From the NCBI GenBank assembly GCA_902775735.1, contig CACYNH010000023.1:1-43010 (forward strand): 43,010 nt of DNA. Direction: 5' to 3'. A program made the translations under genes and the position numbers. The notes below the pieces were generated by a model. It did no database searches. It was not told the DNA's origin and saw only the letters and a list, made by a program, of their open reading frames with translations. Every line of letters begins with the position of its first letter. Position 1 is the first letter of the stretch. This DNA is from an uncultured Erysipelotrichaceae bacterium. GTDB taxonomy: Bacteria > Bacillota_I > Bacilli_A > Erysipelotrichales > Erysipelotrichaceae. Positions 8,067 through 16,416 of this stretch are shown piece by piece.

Positions 8067-9368
8067 TTAAATCTTTCTCTTGTCGATGACGCGGACAGCC
8101 TTGCCTTCGCTTCTGGCGATGGTCTTGGGCGCCACGAGTGTGACCTTGGCCTTGAGGCCGAGCATGGATCTCAGACCGTCCACGAGAACCTTCTGGCGGT
8201 CGGCGATCTCACCGATGTTGTCGGTGAACATTTCAGGCGTCATTTCAACCTGGACGTCAAGGGTATCGGTGTTGTTGATGCGGTCAACGATGATCTGATA
8301 GTTGGCGGCGTAGCCGTTGTTGAGCAGCACGGTTTCGATCTGGCTCGGGAAGACGTTGACACCTCTGATAATCAGCATGTCGTCGGTTCTGCCCATCGGC
8401 TTTCTCATGCGGACATGGGTTCTGCCGCAGGAGCACTTCTGATGATTGAGAACACAGATGTCTCTTGTTCTGTATCTGATCAGCGGGAAAGCTTCCTTGT
8501 CCAGACATGTGAAGACGAGTTCGCCCTGTTCGCCATCCGGCAGGACCTCACCGGTCTTGGGATCGATGATTTCGGGAACGAAGTGGTCTTCATTGACGTG
8601 CATGCCCTTCTGTTCGGAACATTCGAAGGAAACGCCCGGACCTGAGATTTCGGTCAGGCCGTAGATATCGTAGGCTTTGATGCCGAGTGTCTCTTCGATG
8701 CTGTGACGCATTTCCTCACTCCAGGCTTCAGCGCCGAAGATGCCTGCCTTGAGAGGAATGTCATCCGGACCGTAGCCCAGTTCCTTCATTCTTTCGCCAA
8801 GATAAGCGGCGTAGGAAGGTGTGCAGCAGAGAATGGTTGCCTGCAGGTCCATGATGAACATGATCTGTCTGTCGGTGTTGCCGGAGCTTGTCGGAACGGT
8901 CAGGCATCCCACCTTGTGGGAACCGCCGTTGAGGCCGGGACCGCCTGTGAAAAGGCCGTAGCCATAGGAGACCTGGCAGACATCCTCATCGGTGCCGCCT
9001 GCCGCTGTGATCGCTCTTGCGCAGCATTCCTCCCAGATGTCGATATCATGCTGGGTGTAGAAAGCGACGACGCGTCTGCCGGTTGTGCCGGATGTGGACT
9101 GGATTCTCACACAGTCCTTGAGCGGTTTGCCGAGCAGTCCGTACGGATACTGCTCCTTGAGGTCATCCTTCGAGATAAAGGGCAGTTTGTGAAGGTCGGC
9201 GATGCCTTTGATGTCCGCCGGTGAAACGCCGGCTTCTTCCATCTTCTGACGGTAGAAAGGAACATTGTCCCAGACGTGCTGCACCTGCTTCACAATTTTG
9301 GCGTCCTGGATGGCCGTGATTTCCTCACGGCTGGCTGTTTCAATCTCTTTCTGGTAATACCTTTCCAT
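8067..9368 (-). CDS. paaK: Phenylacetate-CoA ligase family protein (AMP-forming)
   Basis: A 433-residue adenylate-forming enzyme matching PaaK in length and motif order: the phosphate loop STSGTTGRR at about 92-100, YGLTEISGPG near 240, YRTRDIC near 300, and GRTDDMLIIRGVNVFPSQIE near 330. PaaK activates phenylacetate or other arylacetates to CoA thioesters with ATP. The phosphate loop reads GRR instead of the common GKP. Directly upstream are iorA and iorB, whose enzyme makes arylacetyl-CoA from arylpyruvates, so the ligase could interconvert the free acid and the thioester, possibly conserving ATP in the reverse direction. That direction is inference. Start supported by the family N-terminus (W-x-x-V-P-F-Y-R-x-K). 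Confidence 0.93.
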   Translation of the reverse strand: MERYYQKEIETASREEITAIQDAKIVKQVQHVWDNVPFYRQKMEEAGVSPADIKGIADLHKLPFISKDDLKEQYPYGLLGKPLKDCVRIQSTSGTTGRRVVAFYTQHDIDIWEECCARAITAAGGTDEDVCQVSYGYGLFTGGPGLNGGSHKVGCLTVPTSSGNTDRQIMFIMDLQATILCCTPSYAAYLGERMKELGYGPDDIPLKAGIFGAEAWSEEMRHSIEETLGIKAYDIYGLTEISGPGVSFECSEQKGMHVNEDHFVPEIIDPKTGEVLPDGEQGELVFTCLDKEAFPLIRYRTRDICVLNHQKCSCGRTHVRMRKPMGRTDDMLIIRGVNVFPSQIETVLLNNGYAANYQIIVDRINNTDTLDVQVEMTPEMFTDNIGEIADRQKVLVDGLRSMLGLKAKVTLVAPKTIARSEGKAVRVIDKRKI

Positions 9369-9396
9369 GGGTTCCCTGCTCTTTCTAATCTATCAA

Positions 9397-9969
9397 TCAT
9401 GCGTTTTTGCCCAGCCGGAATGCTTTGCGGTTCATTTCGAGGAATCTGGCCGGAACAATCGCGGACAGCGAAGCGTCCCAGTCTTCATCGGAAATATCGA
9501 AATAATGCGAAAGCCTGCCGAGCAGAACGACGTTGACTGCTTTGGAGGAACCGGCTTCCTCAGCCAGTTTCAGACAGTCGAGGGCGTCGACCTTCAGACC
9601 GGTCGCCTTCATCTTGCCGATGATGTCTTCCGGATACTCCATGGCACCGGTAATGACAGGCATCGGATCAATCTGCTGTGTATTTGTGACAATGACGCCG
9701 TCCTCCTTTAAGAACGGCAGCCATCTGGCCGCTTCAAGCGCCTCGAAGGAAACGATAAAGTCCGCCTCGCCTTTGTCGATGACAGGTGAATAGACCTTGT
9801 CGCCATAGCGGACATAGGTGACGACGGAACCGCCGCGCTGGCTCATGCCGTGCACTTCGGAAACCTTGACGTCATATCCCTGGGACATTAACAGATGGCC
9901 CAGCAGCTTGGAAGCCAGAAGCGATCCCTGGCCGCCGACGCCGACGATCATGATATTCTTTGTCTTCAT
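9397..9969 (-). CDS. iorB: Indolepyruvate:ferredoxin oxidoreductase, beta subunit
   Basis: A 190-residue gamma-type pyruvate ferredoxin oxidoreductase domain. The N-terminus has the expected G-V-G-G-Q-G-S-L-L-A-S-K-L-L-G motif and the H-G-M-S-Q-R-G-G segment typical of IorB. With IorA it oxidatively decarboxylates aryl pyruvates to aryl-acetyl-CoA with reduction of ferredoxin. The start codon lies 2 nt after the iorA stop, so the two are translationally linked. Cytoplasmic and oxygen-sensitive by family. Confidence 0.95.
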   Translation of the reverse strand: MKTKNIMIVGVGGQGSLLASKLLGHLLMSQGYDVKVSEVHGMSQRGGSVVTYVRYGDKVYSPVIDKGEADFIVSFEALEAARWLPFLKEDGVIVTNTQQIDPMPVITGAMEYPEDIIGKMKATGLKVDALDCLKLAEEAGSSKAVNVVLLGRLSHYFDISDEDWDASLSAIVPARFLEMNRKAFRLGKNA

Positions 9970-9971
9970 GA

Positions 9972-11723
9972 TTAAGCCTCCTTACCTGCTTCAAGAGCGT
10001 CGAAATGACACAGCTGTGAACAAACGCCGCAGCCGACGCACAGCGTTGTGTCGACAGAAGCCTGGCCGTTTTTGATCGAGATCGCCGGGCAGCCGATGCG
10101 CATGCATGACTTACAGCCGACGCACTTGTCTGTATTCACCTTTAACGGCGCCTTGTGCTTCACATACTTGAGAAGCGCGCAGGGTCTTCTGGAGATGATG
10201 ACGGAAGGTTCTTCCGCCGCCAGCTCTTCTTTGAGGACCTTATCAGTCTGGGCCAGATCATAGGGATCGGTGACAGCGACTCTGTTGAAGCCCATGGCTC
10301 TGCAGAGAGCCTCCAGGTCAATCTTGCCGGCCGGATCGCCTTTGATGTTGTATCCGGTGGTCGGATTCTGCTGGTGGCCGGTCATGCCGGTGATCGAGTT
10401 ATCGAGGATAATCACAGTCGAATTGGACTGGTTGTAAGCGACGTTGGCAAGGCCGGTCATGCCGGAATGCATGAAGGTGGAATCGCCGATGACAGCGACA
10501 GTCTTTGATTCAGACTCTTTGCCTTTGATCTTGTTGAAACCGTGGACGGCGCCGATGGAAGCGCCCATGCACAGGGTTGTCTCAATCGCGCCCAGCGGTG
10601 CGACAGCGCCCAGTGTATAGCAGCCGATGTCGCCGAGAACCGTGCACTTGTTCTGCTTTAATGTATAGAACATGCCTCTGTGCGGGCAGCCGGCGCACAT
10701 GACCGGCGGACGGGGCGGAATCACCGCGTCAATACTCTTTGTTTCAGGGACCTCACAGCCAAGCTTCGCGGCGACGAGGTTCTGAGAGAACTCGCCTTCC
10801 AGCGGGAAGATGTCCTTGCCGGAAACTTCAATGCCCAGGGTTTTGACATGGTTTTCGATGATCGGGTCAAGCTCTTCGACAACGACGAGCTTATCGACTT
10901 TGGCTGCGAAATCACGGATCAGCTTTTCCGGCAGCGGATTGGCGATGCCGAGCTTGAGCACGCTGGCTTTGTCACCGAAGACTTCCTTGACATACTGATA
11001 GGAAGTGGAAGCTGTAATAATGCCGAGGGAAGTATCCCCCATCTCCACCCGGTTGAGATCACTTGTTTCGGCGAATTCAATCAGGTCTCTTGTTCTCTGT
11101 TCGACAATCGGATGGCGCCTGATCGCGTTGCCGGGCATCATGACATACTTGGCGATGTTCTTTTCATATTCTTTGACGGGAACATTTCTTTCACCTGGTT
11201 CCACAAGCGACTGGGAGTGGGCGACTCTTGTGCACATCTTGAGAAGAACCGGGGTGTCGAAACGCTCGGAAATCTCGAACGCCTTCTTTGTGAATTCAAG
11301 GGCTTCGGCGGAATCGGACGGTTCCAGCATCGGCACCTTGGCGGCGATCGCATGATGGCGGCTGTCCTGCTCGTTCTGCGAGCTGTGCATGCCGGCGTCG
11401 TCGGCGACACCGATGACAAGACCTGCGTTCACGCCGGTATAGGACATTGTGTAAAGCGGGTCGGCCGCGACATTCAGACCGACATGTTTCTGGCCGCAGA
11501 AAGCGCGTCTGCCGGTCAGGGAAGCGCCGAAGGAAGCTTCCATCGCCACTTTCTCATTGGGAGCCCATTCGCAGTAGATCTCATCATACTTCGCGGCTTC
11601 CTCGGTAATTTCTGTGCTGGGTGTGCCGGGATAGCTTGAAATGAAGCAGACACCCGCTTCATACAGGCCTCTCGCCACGGCTTTATTGCCCAGCATTAAT
11701 TCTTTTTTACTCTGGTTTTCCAT
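9972..11723 (-). CDS. iorA: Indolepyruvate:ferredoxin oxidoreductase, alpha subunit
   Basis: A 583-residue protein with an N-terminal pyrimidine-binding domain, a middle domain, a TPP-binding domain (the G-D-I-G-C-Y and G-D-S-T-F-M-H-S-G segments) and a C-terminal ferredoxin-like tail with two CxxCxxC sets (CVGCKSCMRIGCP and CVGCGVCSQLCHF) that ligate two 4Fe-4S clusters. It catalyses the TPP-dependent decarboxylation step of aromatic 2-oxoacid oxidation in peptide-fermenting anaerobes. I take the ATG at 11,723, preceded by GGAGAGAG, over a longer frame to 11,807 that runs through the promoter. First gene of iorA-iorB-paaK-ACT. Confidence 0.95.
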   Translation of the reverse strand: MENQSKKELMLGNKAVARGLYEAGVCFISSYPGTPSTEITEEAAKYDEIYCEWAPNEKVAMEASFGASLTGRRAFCGQKHVGLNVAADPLYTMSYTGVNAGLVIGVADDAGMHSSQNEQDSRHHAIAAKVPMLEPSDSAEALEFTKKAFEISERFDTPVLLKMCTRVAHSQSLVEPGERNVPVKEYEKNIAKYVMMPGNAIRRHPIVEQRTRDLIEFAETSDLNRVEMGDTSLGIITASTSYQYVKEVFGDKASVLKLGIANPLPEKLIRDFAAKVDKLVVVEELDPIIENHVKTLGIEVSGKDIFPLEGEFSQNLVAAKLGCEVPETKSIDAVIPPRPPVMCAGCPHRGMFYTLKQNKCTVLGDIGCYTLGAVAPLGAIETTLCMGASIGAVHGFNKIKGKESESKTVAVIGDSTFMHSGMTGLANVAYNQSNSTVIILDNSITGMTGHQQNPTTGYNIKGDPAGKIDLEALCRAMGFNRVAVTDPYDLAQTDKVLKEELAAEEPSVIISRRPCALLKYVKHKAPLKVNTDKCVGCKSCMRIGCPAISIKNGQASVDTTLCVGCGVCSQLCHFDALEAGKEA

Positions 11724-11778
11724 GACTCTCTCCGTTTCTGACACAGCCTGAAAACAGGTCCGGTCAGTTATGCTTAAT

Positions 11779-11807
11779 ATAATAGTACGGGCGTGTTGAT
11801 AATTCAA
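11779..11807 (-). promoter_or_regulatory. Promoter of iorA operon
   Basis: On the minus strand TTGAAT (11,802-11,807) and TATTAT (11,779-11,784) are separated by exactly 17 nt. The -35 box abuts the -35 box of the opposing promoter, so polymerase could not occupy both at once. Confidence 0.65.
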
Positions 11808-11824
11808 CCTTTTAATGTTATAAT
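11796..11824 (+). promoter_or_regulatory. Promoter of acyl-CoA ligase gene
   Basis: TTGATA (11,796-11,801) and a perfect TATAAT (11,819-11,824) are separated by 17 nt, giving a strong sigma-A type promoter about 35 nt before the start codon. Confidence 0.75.
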
Positions 11825-11835
11825 GCGTTAACGCA
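11824..11835. promoter_or_regulatory. Palindromic operator candidate at the transcription start
   Basis: TGCGTTAACGCA is a perfect 12-bp palindrome placed from the last base of the -10 box across the expected transcription start of the acyl-CoA ligase gene. That is the usual position of a repressor site. The cognate regulator is not identifiable. Confidence 0.5.
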
Positions 11836-11864
11836 CTAAACTGCTGAAAGGAAACTGAACTTTT

Positions 11865-13499
11865 ATGCCGATTACAGATCTGCTTGAACGCAACAGCAAA
11901 CTCTATGGGAATGAAATCGCCCTGGTTGAAATCAACCCTGAACTCAAGGAGGAACAGCGTGTCACCTGGAAAGAATATGAACTGATCCAGCCGACAAGCA
12001 ACACGTTCTACCGCCGCCAGATCACATGGGGTGTCTTTGATGAAAAGGCCAACCGGGTTGCCAATATGTTAATCGACCGCGGTATCCTGCCCGGACAGAA
12101 ATGCGCGATTCTGCTCATGAACTGCCTGGAATGGCTGCCCATCTACTTCGGCATTCTCAAGGCCGGCGCCATCGCCGTCCCCCTCAACTTCCGCTTCACC
12201 GCGGATGAAATCGAATACTGCCTTGACGCTTCTGATTCCGATGTCCTCTTCTACGGTCCTGAATTCATCGGCCGGATCGAAGACATCGCCAGCAAGATCA
12301 AGAAGAATACCCTTCTCTACTTCGTCGGCGACCAGACCCCGACCTATGCCGAGGACTACTACCGCCAGGCGGCCAACTTCGCTTCCGAAGCCCCCAAGGT
12401 CCTGATCCAGGACACCGATGACGGCGCCATTTACTTCTCCAGCGGCACCACCGGCTTCCCCAAGGCCATCCTTTTAAAGCATGAAGCCCTCTCCCAGTCC
12501 GCCAGAATGGAAGCGATCCACCATGAAACAACAAAGAAGGACACCTTCCTGTGCATTCCGCCGCTTTACCATACCGGCGCCAAAATGCACTGGTTCGGCT
12601 CCCTTTACACAGGTTCCCGTGCCGTGATCCTCAAGGGAAATTCTCCTGAAGCGATCATGAGCGCTGTTTCCAATGAAGGCTGCACAATTGTCTGGCTGCT
12701 GGTCCCCTGGGCCCAGGACATCCTGGCCGCTCTTGATTCCGGCAGAATCAAACTGGAAGACTACCGCACCTCCCAATGGCGCTTAATGCACATCGGCGCC
12801 CAGCCTGTACCGCCCAGCCTGATCCGCCATTGGCTGAAATACTTCCCCGACCACAAATATGACACCAACTACGGTCTTTCCGAATCCACCGGTCCGGGCT
12901 GCGTCCACCTCGGTCTTGAAAATGTCCATAAGGTCGGCGCGATCGGCGTGCCGGGCTATGGCTGGAAGACAAAGATTGTCGATGAAGAAAACAATCCGGT
13001 CAGACAGGGCGATGTCGGCGAGCTGTGCGTCAAGGGCCCCGGCGTCATGGTCGAATACTACAAGAATCCGGAAGCGACAGCCGAAGTTCTGGAAAACGGC
13101 TGGCTCCATACCGGCGATATGGCGATGCAGGATGAAGACGGCTTCATCTTCCTGGTCGACAGAAAGAAGGACGTCATTATCTCCGGCGGTGAAAACCTTT
13201 ATCCTGTTCAGATCGAGTCATTCTTAATGACCAACACAAAGATCCACGACGCAGCCGTCATCGGTCTGCCCGATGAAAGACTCGGCGAAATCGCGGCCGC
13301 GATCATCCAGGTCAAGGAAGGCTTTGAACTCAGCGAGGACGAACTCAACCAGTTCTGCGTTGATCTGCCCCGCTACAAACGTCCCAGAAAACTCATCTTC
13401 GCCCCGGTCATCCGCAACGCGACCGGCAAGATCGACAAACCGAAGCTGCGCGAAATCTACGGCGGCACAAGACTTGTCGAAAAACAGAACAGATCTTAA
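11865..13499 (+). CDS. Class I adenylate-forming acyl-CoA ligase
   Basis: A 544-residue AMP-binding enzyme. It has the phosphate loop SSGTTGFPK at about 190, the YGLSESTGPG motif near 340, W-L-H-T-G-D near 410, the hinge segment DRKKDVIISGGENLYP near 425, and the C-terminal catalytic lysine in N-A-T-G-K-I-D-K-P-K. It forms an acyl-CoA from a carboxylic acid, ATP and CoA through an acyl-AMP. Fatty-acid, carnitine/crotonobetaine and bile-acid ligases share this architecture, so the substrate is open. It is divergent from the ior operon, and overlapping promoters suggest opposite control. Start has an AAAGGAAA site. Confidence 0.9.
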   Translation: MPITDLLERNSKLYGNEIALVEINPELKEEQRVTWKEYELIQPTSNTFYRRQITWGVFDEKANRVANMLIDRGILPGQKCAILLMNCLEWLPIYFGILKAGAIAVPLNFRFTADEIEYCLDASDSDVLFYGPEFIGRIEDIASKIKKNTLLYFVGDQTPTYAEDYYRQAANFASEAPKVLIQDTDDGAIYFSSGTTGFPKAILLKHEALSQSARMEAIHHETTKKDTFLCIPPLYHTGAKMHWFGSLYTGSRAVILKGNSPEAIMSAVSNEGCTIVWLLVPWAQDILAALDSGRIKLEDYRTSQWRLMHIGAQPVPPSLIRHWLKYFPDHKYDTNYGLSESTGPGCVHLGLENVHKVGAIGVPGYGWKTKIVDEENNPVRQGDVGELCVKGPGVMVEYYKNPEATAEVLENGWLHTGDMAMQDEDGFIFLVDRKKDVIISGGENLYPVQIESFLMTNTKIHDAAVIGLPDERLGEIAAAIIQVKEGFELSEDELNQFCVDLPRYKRPRKLIFAPVIRNATGKIDKPKLREIYGGTRLVEKQNRS

Positions 13500-13506
13500 G
13501 CATTTC

Positions 13507-13540
13507 CAAGGGTACAGAAAGCTGTGCCCTTTTCTTTCGT
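13507..13540 (+). terminator. Terminator of acyl-CoA ligase gene
   Basis: AAGGGTACA and TGTGCCCTT form a stem with a 6-nt loop followed by a T-rich stretch, just after the stop at 13,499. Confidence 0.75.
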
Positions 13541-13568
13541 ATATAAAAAGGAAGGATTATTTCAATCC
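13541..13568 (-). terminator. Weak terminator overlapping the telA stop
   Basis: On the minus strand AGGATT and AATCCT pair around a short loop that contains the stop codon, followed by a CTTTTTAT tail. Confidence 0.4.
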
Positions 13569-14483
13569 TCCCAGAAGATTTGTTTTCTGTTTGTTCTTTG
13601 AAGTCTGAAATGACTTCAGCACGGCATTGATTGTATCATTGAGGGCTTTGTCCGTTTCTTTGATGATCTCCTCGTCAAAGACCTTCTTTTCGCCAAGGCC
13701 AAGAGCCAGGATCATCCGGCTCTTCCATAGCGGGAAGCTGTTGTTTGCCAGCGACTGCAGAGTGTCGGAAAGCACGACGTCAGTGCCCTGCATCATGCGG
13801 ATCTGCGTGCACAGCTGCAGCGGCAGCTGTCTGCTCAGTGAAAGATCGGAAAGCCTTTTTTCCAGTCTTCTGCATGCCTGGTCATAATCCTTCGCGTTGA
13901 AGGCGTCCTCCTGTAAGCCGGTCTGTTTCGCCCGCCTGAGAAGATCATTGAGGTTCTGCGCGCGGCATCTTTTTAACGCCAGTTCACCGGCGTGGATGTA
14001 CATGTCATATTCCCGTAAGTAAAGCATGCACTTATCGTAATGGTCATTGAGGCGCTTCATGTGCCTGAGCAGTGAACTGCGGTGAATGTCAAGTCTTCTC
14101 GCCGCCTCATTGACGGCGGACACACATCTTTCATAAATGGTTTTATAGCTGCTGAACGCTTTATCCTGATCTGCATAGAGACCGCTGTCGGTCAGGATTT
14201 CCCTTTCAAAGGAAGCGATCTTCCGCTGCAGCTTTTTCAGATCTGCTGTGATCTCCTCATAATCATGGGCCGGCACATCAACCAGGGAGGTGTCGGTGAA
14301 ATCACTGACATGTTTCTGCGCCAGGGCTCCGTATTTCAGGATCGTGCCGGTATCGGTCACATCAATGCGCTCTGAAAAATCCTTCGCATATTTCAGATCA
14401 GCGTCGGAAAGCCGCACCATCTGCGTGAACCCGTCGGTATGGTTTATATCGTTATCAAGTTTCAGATCAATTTCCTGTGCCAT
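13557..14483 (-). CDS. TelA-like toxic anion resistance family protein
   Basis: A 308-residue, mostly helical, charged protein. The C-terminal stretch LQSLANNSFPLWKSRMILAL closely follows the TelA signature (I/L-Q-x-L-x-x-x-x-x-P-L-W-K-x-x-x-x-L-A-L), and the N-terminal Y-G-A-L-A-Q-K segment also fits. TelA proteins are linked to tellurite and cell-envelope stress tolerance, but their biochemistry is unclear. At about 308 residues it is shorter than the usual 360-400, and the common XpaC partner is not adjacent. No Shine-Dalgarno site precedes the ATG. TATACT lies 7 nt upstream (14,491-14,496), so the transcript may be leaderless. An upstream TTG two codons earlier is possible but unlikely. 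Confidence 0.75.
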   Translation of the reverse strand: MAQEIDLKLDNDINHTDGFTQMVRLSDADLKYAKDFSERIDVTDTGTILKYGALAQKHVSDFTDTSLVDVPAHDYEEITADLKKLQRKIASFEREILTDSGLYADQDKAFSSYKTIYERCVSAVNEAARRLDIHRSSLLRHMKRLNDHYDKCMLYLREYDMYIHAGELALKRCRAQNLNDLLRRAKQTGLQEDAFNAKDYDQACRRLEKRLSDLSLSRQLPLQLCTQIRMMQGTDVVLSDTLQSLANNSFPLWKSRMILALGLGEKKVFDEEIIKETDKALNDTINAVLKSFQTSKNKQKTNLLGGLK

Positions 14484-14515
14484 ATACAAAAGTATACCAT
14501 TGAGTGCTCAGCCGA

Positions 14516-14546
14516 AGAAAAAGGAACTGTACAAATTACAGTTCCT
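14516..14546 (-). terminator. Terminator of ECF S-component gene
   Basis: On the minus strand AGGAACTGT and ACAGTTCCT pair around a 7-nt loop and are followed by TTTTTC, right after the stop at 14,555. Confidence 0.8.
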
Positions 14547-14554
14547 CCGGTTTC

Positions 14555-15079
14555 TTATTTCTGCGCAAGGCCCGCTCTCTGCAATGCCTTCACAATCAGC
14601 GGGATCAGGATCAGATCAGCGATGATCGCCGGGGCGGTGCCGATGAAGTAGGCGCTGATCCATGCGGAAACGGAATACTCACCAGCATTCAGGATAAACC
14701 CGGTCACAAGACCTCCGGCAATTCTGCCGATGATCATGGCGATGATCAGGGAAATGTAGATTTTGACGATGCCCTTCTCTTTTCCGAAGGTTCTCATGCA
14801 CAAACCGGTGATCAGGCCATAGACGCCAAGTTCCGCCATCATGGCAAGCGGACCGTTGGGCGGCAGCTGGTTGATGACATAGGATAAAGCCGGCGTCAAT
14901 AAACCGCACACCAGCCCTTCCACCGGACCGATCACAAGACCGGCGATCAGGACCGGAAAGTGCATCGGTGAAAATAGCCGCAGGATCGGCTGGCCGCCGA
15001 AGTTTTTGAGGGCCGTGACAATGACGATGCCGATGGCGATCATCAGTCCGGTCAGTACGATGTTTCTTGTTCTGTTCAT
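14555..15079 (-). CDS. ECF transporter substrate-specific (S) component
   Basis: A 174-residue membrane protein with five to six predicted helices. It begins with the hydrophobic helix V-L-T-G-L-M-I-A-I-G-I-V-I and the N-terminal pattern of the ECF_trnsprt family. S components bind a vitamin or other micronutrient and dock onto a shared EcfAAT energising module, which would be encoded elsewhere. The substrate cannot be assigned. I take the ATG at 15,079 with a GGGGAGAAACAC site. A frame to 15,112 would start inside the previous terminator's tail. Confidence 0.85.
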   Translation of the reverse strand: MNRTRNIVLTGLMIAIGIVIVTALKNFGGQPILRLFSPMHFPVLIAGLVIGPVEGLVCGLLTPALSYVINQLPPNGPLAMMAELGVYGLITGLCMRTFGKEKGIVKIYISLIIAMIIGRIAGGLVTGFILNAGEYSVSAWISAYFIGTAPAIIADLILIPLIVKALQRAGLAQK

Positions 15080-15098
15080 GTGTTTCTCCCCTCTGTTC

Positions 15099-15130
15099 AA
15101 AAAAGAAGACATGGAAAAGTTCCCATGCCT
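15099..15130 (-). terminator. Terminator of DUF362 gene
   Basis: On the minus strand GGCATGGGAA and TTCCATGTC pair across a 3-nt loop and are followed by a run ending in six T residues. It separates DUF362 from the ECF gene. Confidence 0.7.
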
Positions 15131-15169
15131 TCAGGTATGTTTCTTTCTGTGCTTCAGCGCAGTTTTTTC

Positions 15170-16153
15170 TTATTTGACAAGTTTGAACGGCTTGACGCCT
15201 TCGACCGCCTTTGCCGGTGTGATGCGGGCTTCATCGTTGTCGAGGTCGATGAGGATGTATCTTCTGTTGCCCATGCCCATTTCATACATGTAGGACAGCT
15301 GTCTGTGGCCGTGTCTGCTTTCGATTCTTTCGACCAGGTCCTTGTGGTCCTTTTCGCACATCGCATAGATCAGATCAACGCTCGCGGAGTCAATCGCGCA
15401 GATGTCGGTGGAAGAAAGGATACCGACGTTCGGTGTGACGACCGGCTGTGCCGCGACGCCTTCGCAGTCGCAGGAAACGGACATGTTTCTCATGACGTTG
15501 ACATAGGCGATGTTCTTTCCGAAGAAGTCGATGGTTGCCTTGGTGGATTCTGTGATCTTTTCCATCAGTTCATCTTCAACAACACCCCAGTCGTTGCCGT
15601 TTTTCGCGTGGATCATGGCCTTGCCGATGCGGCCGTCCGCGCAGCCGATGCCGATGTTCTTGTTGGAGCCGCCGAAGCCGCCCATTGCGTGGCCCTTGAA
15701 ATGGGTCAGAACGAACATGGAATCGTAATCGACCATGGTCTTGCCGTGTGTCATGTGATCAAACCACTTGCCGCCTTTGACGGGCAGGTCGACGGTTCCG
15801 TCCGCGTCCATGATATCAACCGGGCAGAAATCCCATCCGTTGACCTTCAGGGTATCCAGATGATCTTCGGTTGTATAGCGGTCGCCCACATAGAAGGTAT
15901 TGGTCTCAACGATGGTGGAGTCCTTCAGTGACTCAGTTGTTTCGCGGACTTTTTTTACCCAGGAGGCCGGTGTGAAGTTCGGGCCGTTCTTTTCGCCTGT
16001 ATGAAGCTTGATGGCTACCTTGCCGGTGATGTTGGCGCTGACTTTTTCATAGGCTTTTTTAATGCCTTCGGGTGAAATGTCTCTGGTGAAATAAACGATG
16101 GATTCATTTCCTGTTCTCTCTTCATAAGGAACATATTTTGTTGTGTCAGTCAT
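15170..16153 (-). CDS. DUF362-domain protein
   Basis: A 327-residue DUF362 protein. Visible family features are KVAIKLHTGEKNGP near 45, the central THFKGHAMGGFGGSNKNIGI near 150, and the C-D-C motif in S-V-S-C-D-C-E-G followed by P-N-V-G-I-L-S-S-T-D-I-C-A-I-D. Many DUF362 proteins carry a C-terminal 2x[4Fe-4S] ferredoxin domain. This one has none and is the short form. The function of the family is unknown, with a redox role often supposed. It is divergent from the old yellow enzyme gene across a 263-nt region with repeated TGACA motifs, which suggests shared control. Confidence 0.88.
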   Translation of the reverse strand: MTDTTKYVPYEERTGNESIVYFTRDISPEGIKKAYEKVSANITGKVAIKLHTGEKNGPNFTPASWVKKVRETTESLKDSTIVETNTFYVGDRYTTEDHLDTLKVNGWDFCPVDIMDADGTVDLPVKGGKWFDHMTHGKTMVDYDSMFVLTHFKGHAMGGFGGSNKNIGIGCADGRIGKAMIHAKNGNDWGVVEDELMEKITESTKATIDFFGKNIAYVNVMRNMSVSCDCEGVAAQPVVTPNVGILSSTDICAIDSASVDLIYAMCEKDHKDLVERIESRHGHRQLSYMYEMGMGNRRYILIDLDNDEARITPAKAVEGVKPFKLVK

Positions 16154-16251
16154 TCTTGACTCCTTTCATTCTGCATTCTTCTGAATACTGTGTGGACCCA
16201 TTATAACATGCCGGATTACCGTCAAGGCAACAGATGCCTGCCTGCGATTAA

Positions 16252-16304
16252 ATGACACTGCACAACCGTTTGTCACTTAACTGACATTTTGAAATTTTTG
16301 ACAG
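16252..16304. promoter_or_regulatory. TGACA-repeat regulatory region between DUF362 and the old yellow enzyme
   Basis: TGACA occurs at 16,253-16,257, its complement TGTCA at 16,271-16,275, and TGACA again at 16,282-16,286 and 16,299-16,303. A TATATT box near 16,327 could serve the plus-strand gene. The arrangement looks like multiple sites for one regulator, but the regulator is unknown. Confidence 0.4.
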
Positions 16305-16416
16305 TTTATGCAAACAGCCGGTTTCATTATATTAATAGTAGAAGTACCCGATTATTGAACCATCATATCATCATTGAAGAATTTGCATTTTCTCATGGAA
16401 AAAAGGAGGACAGATT

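Noticed and set aside
10680..11639. 319-residue plus-strand frame opposite iorA
   Set aside because: Antisense shadow of a clear iorA gene.
15131..15169. Riboswitch leader for the ECF S-component gene
   Set aside because: The visible hairpin is followed by a T tract and sits right after the DUF362 stop, so a plain terminator explains it. There is too little leader sequence for an aptamer.
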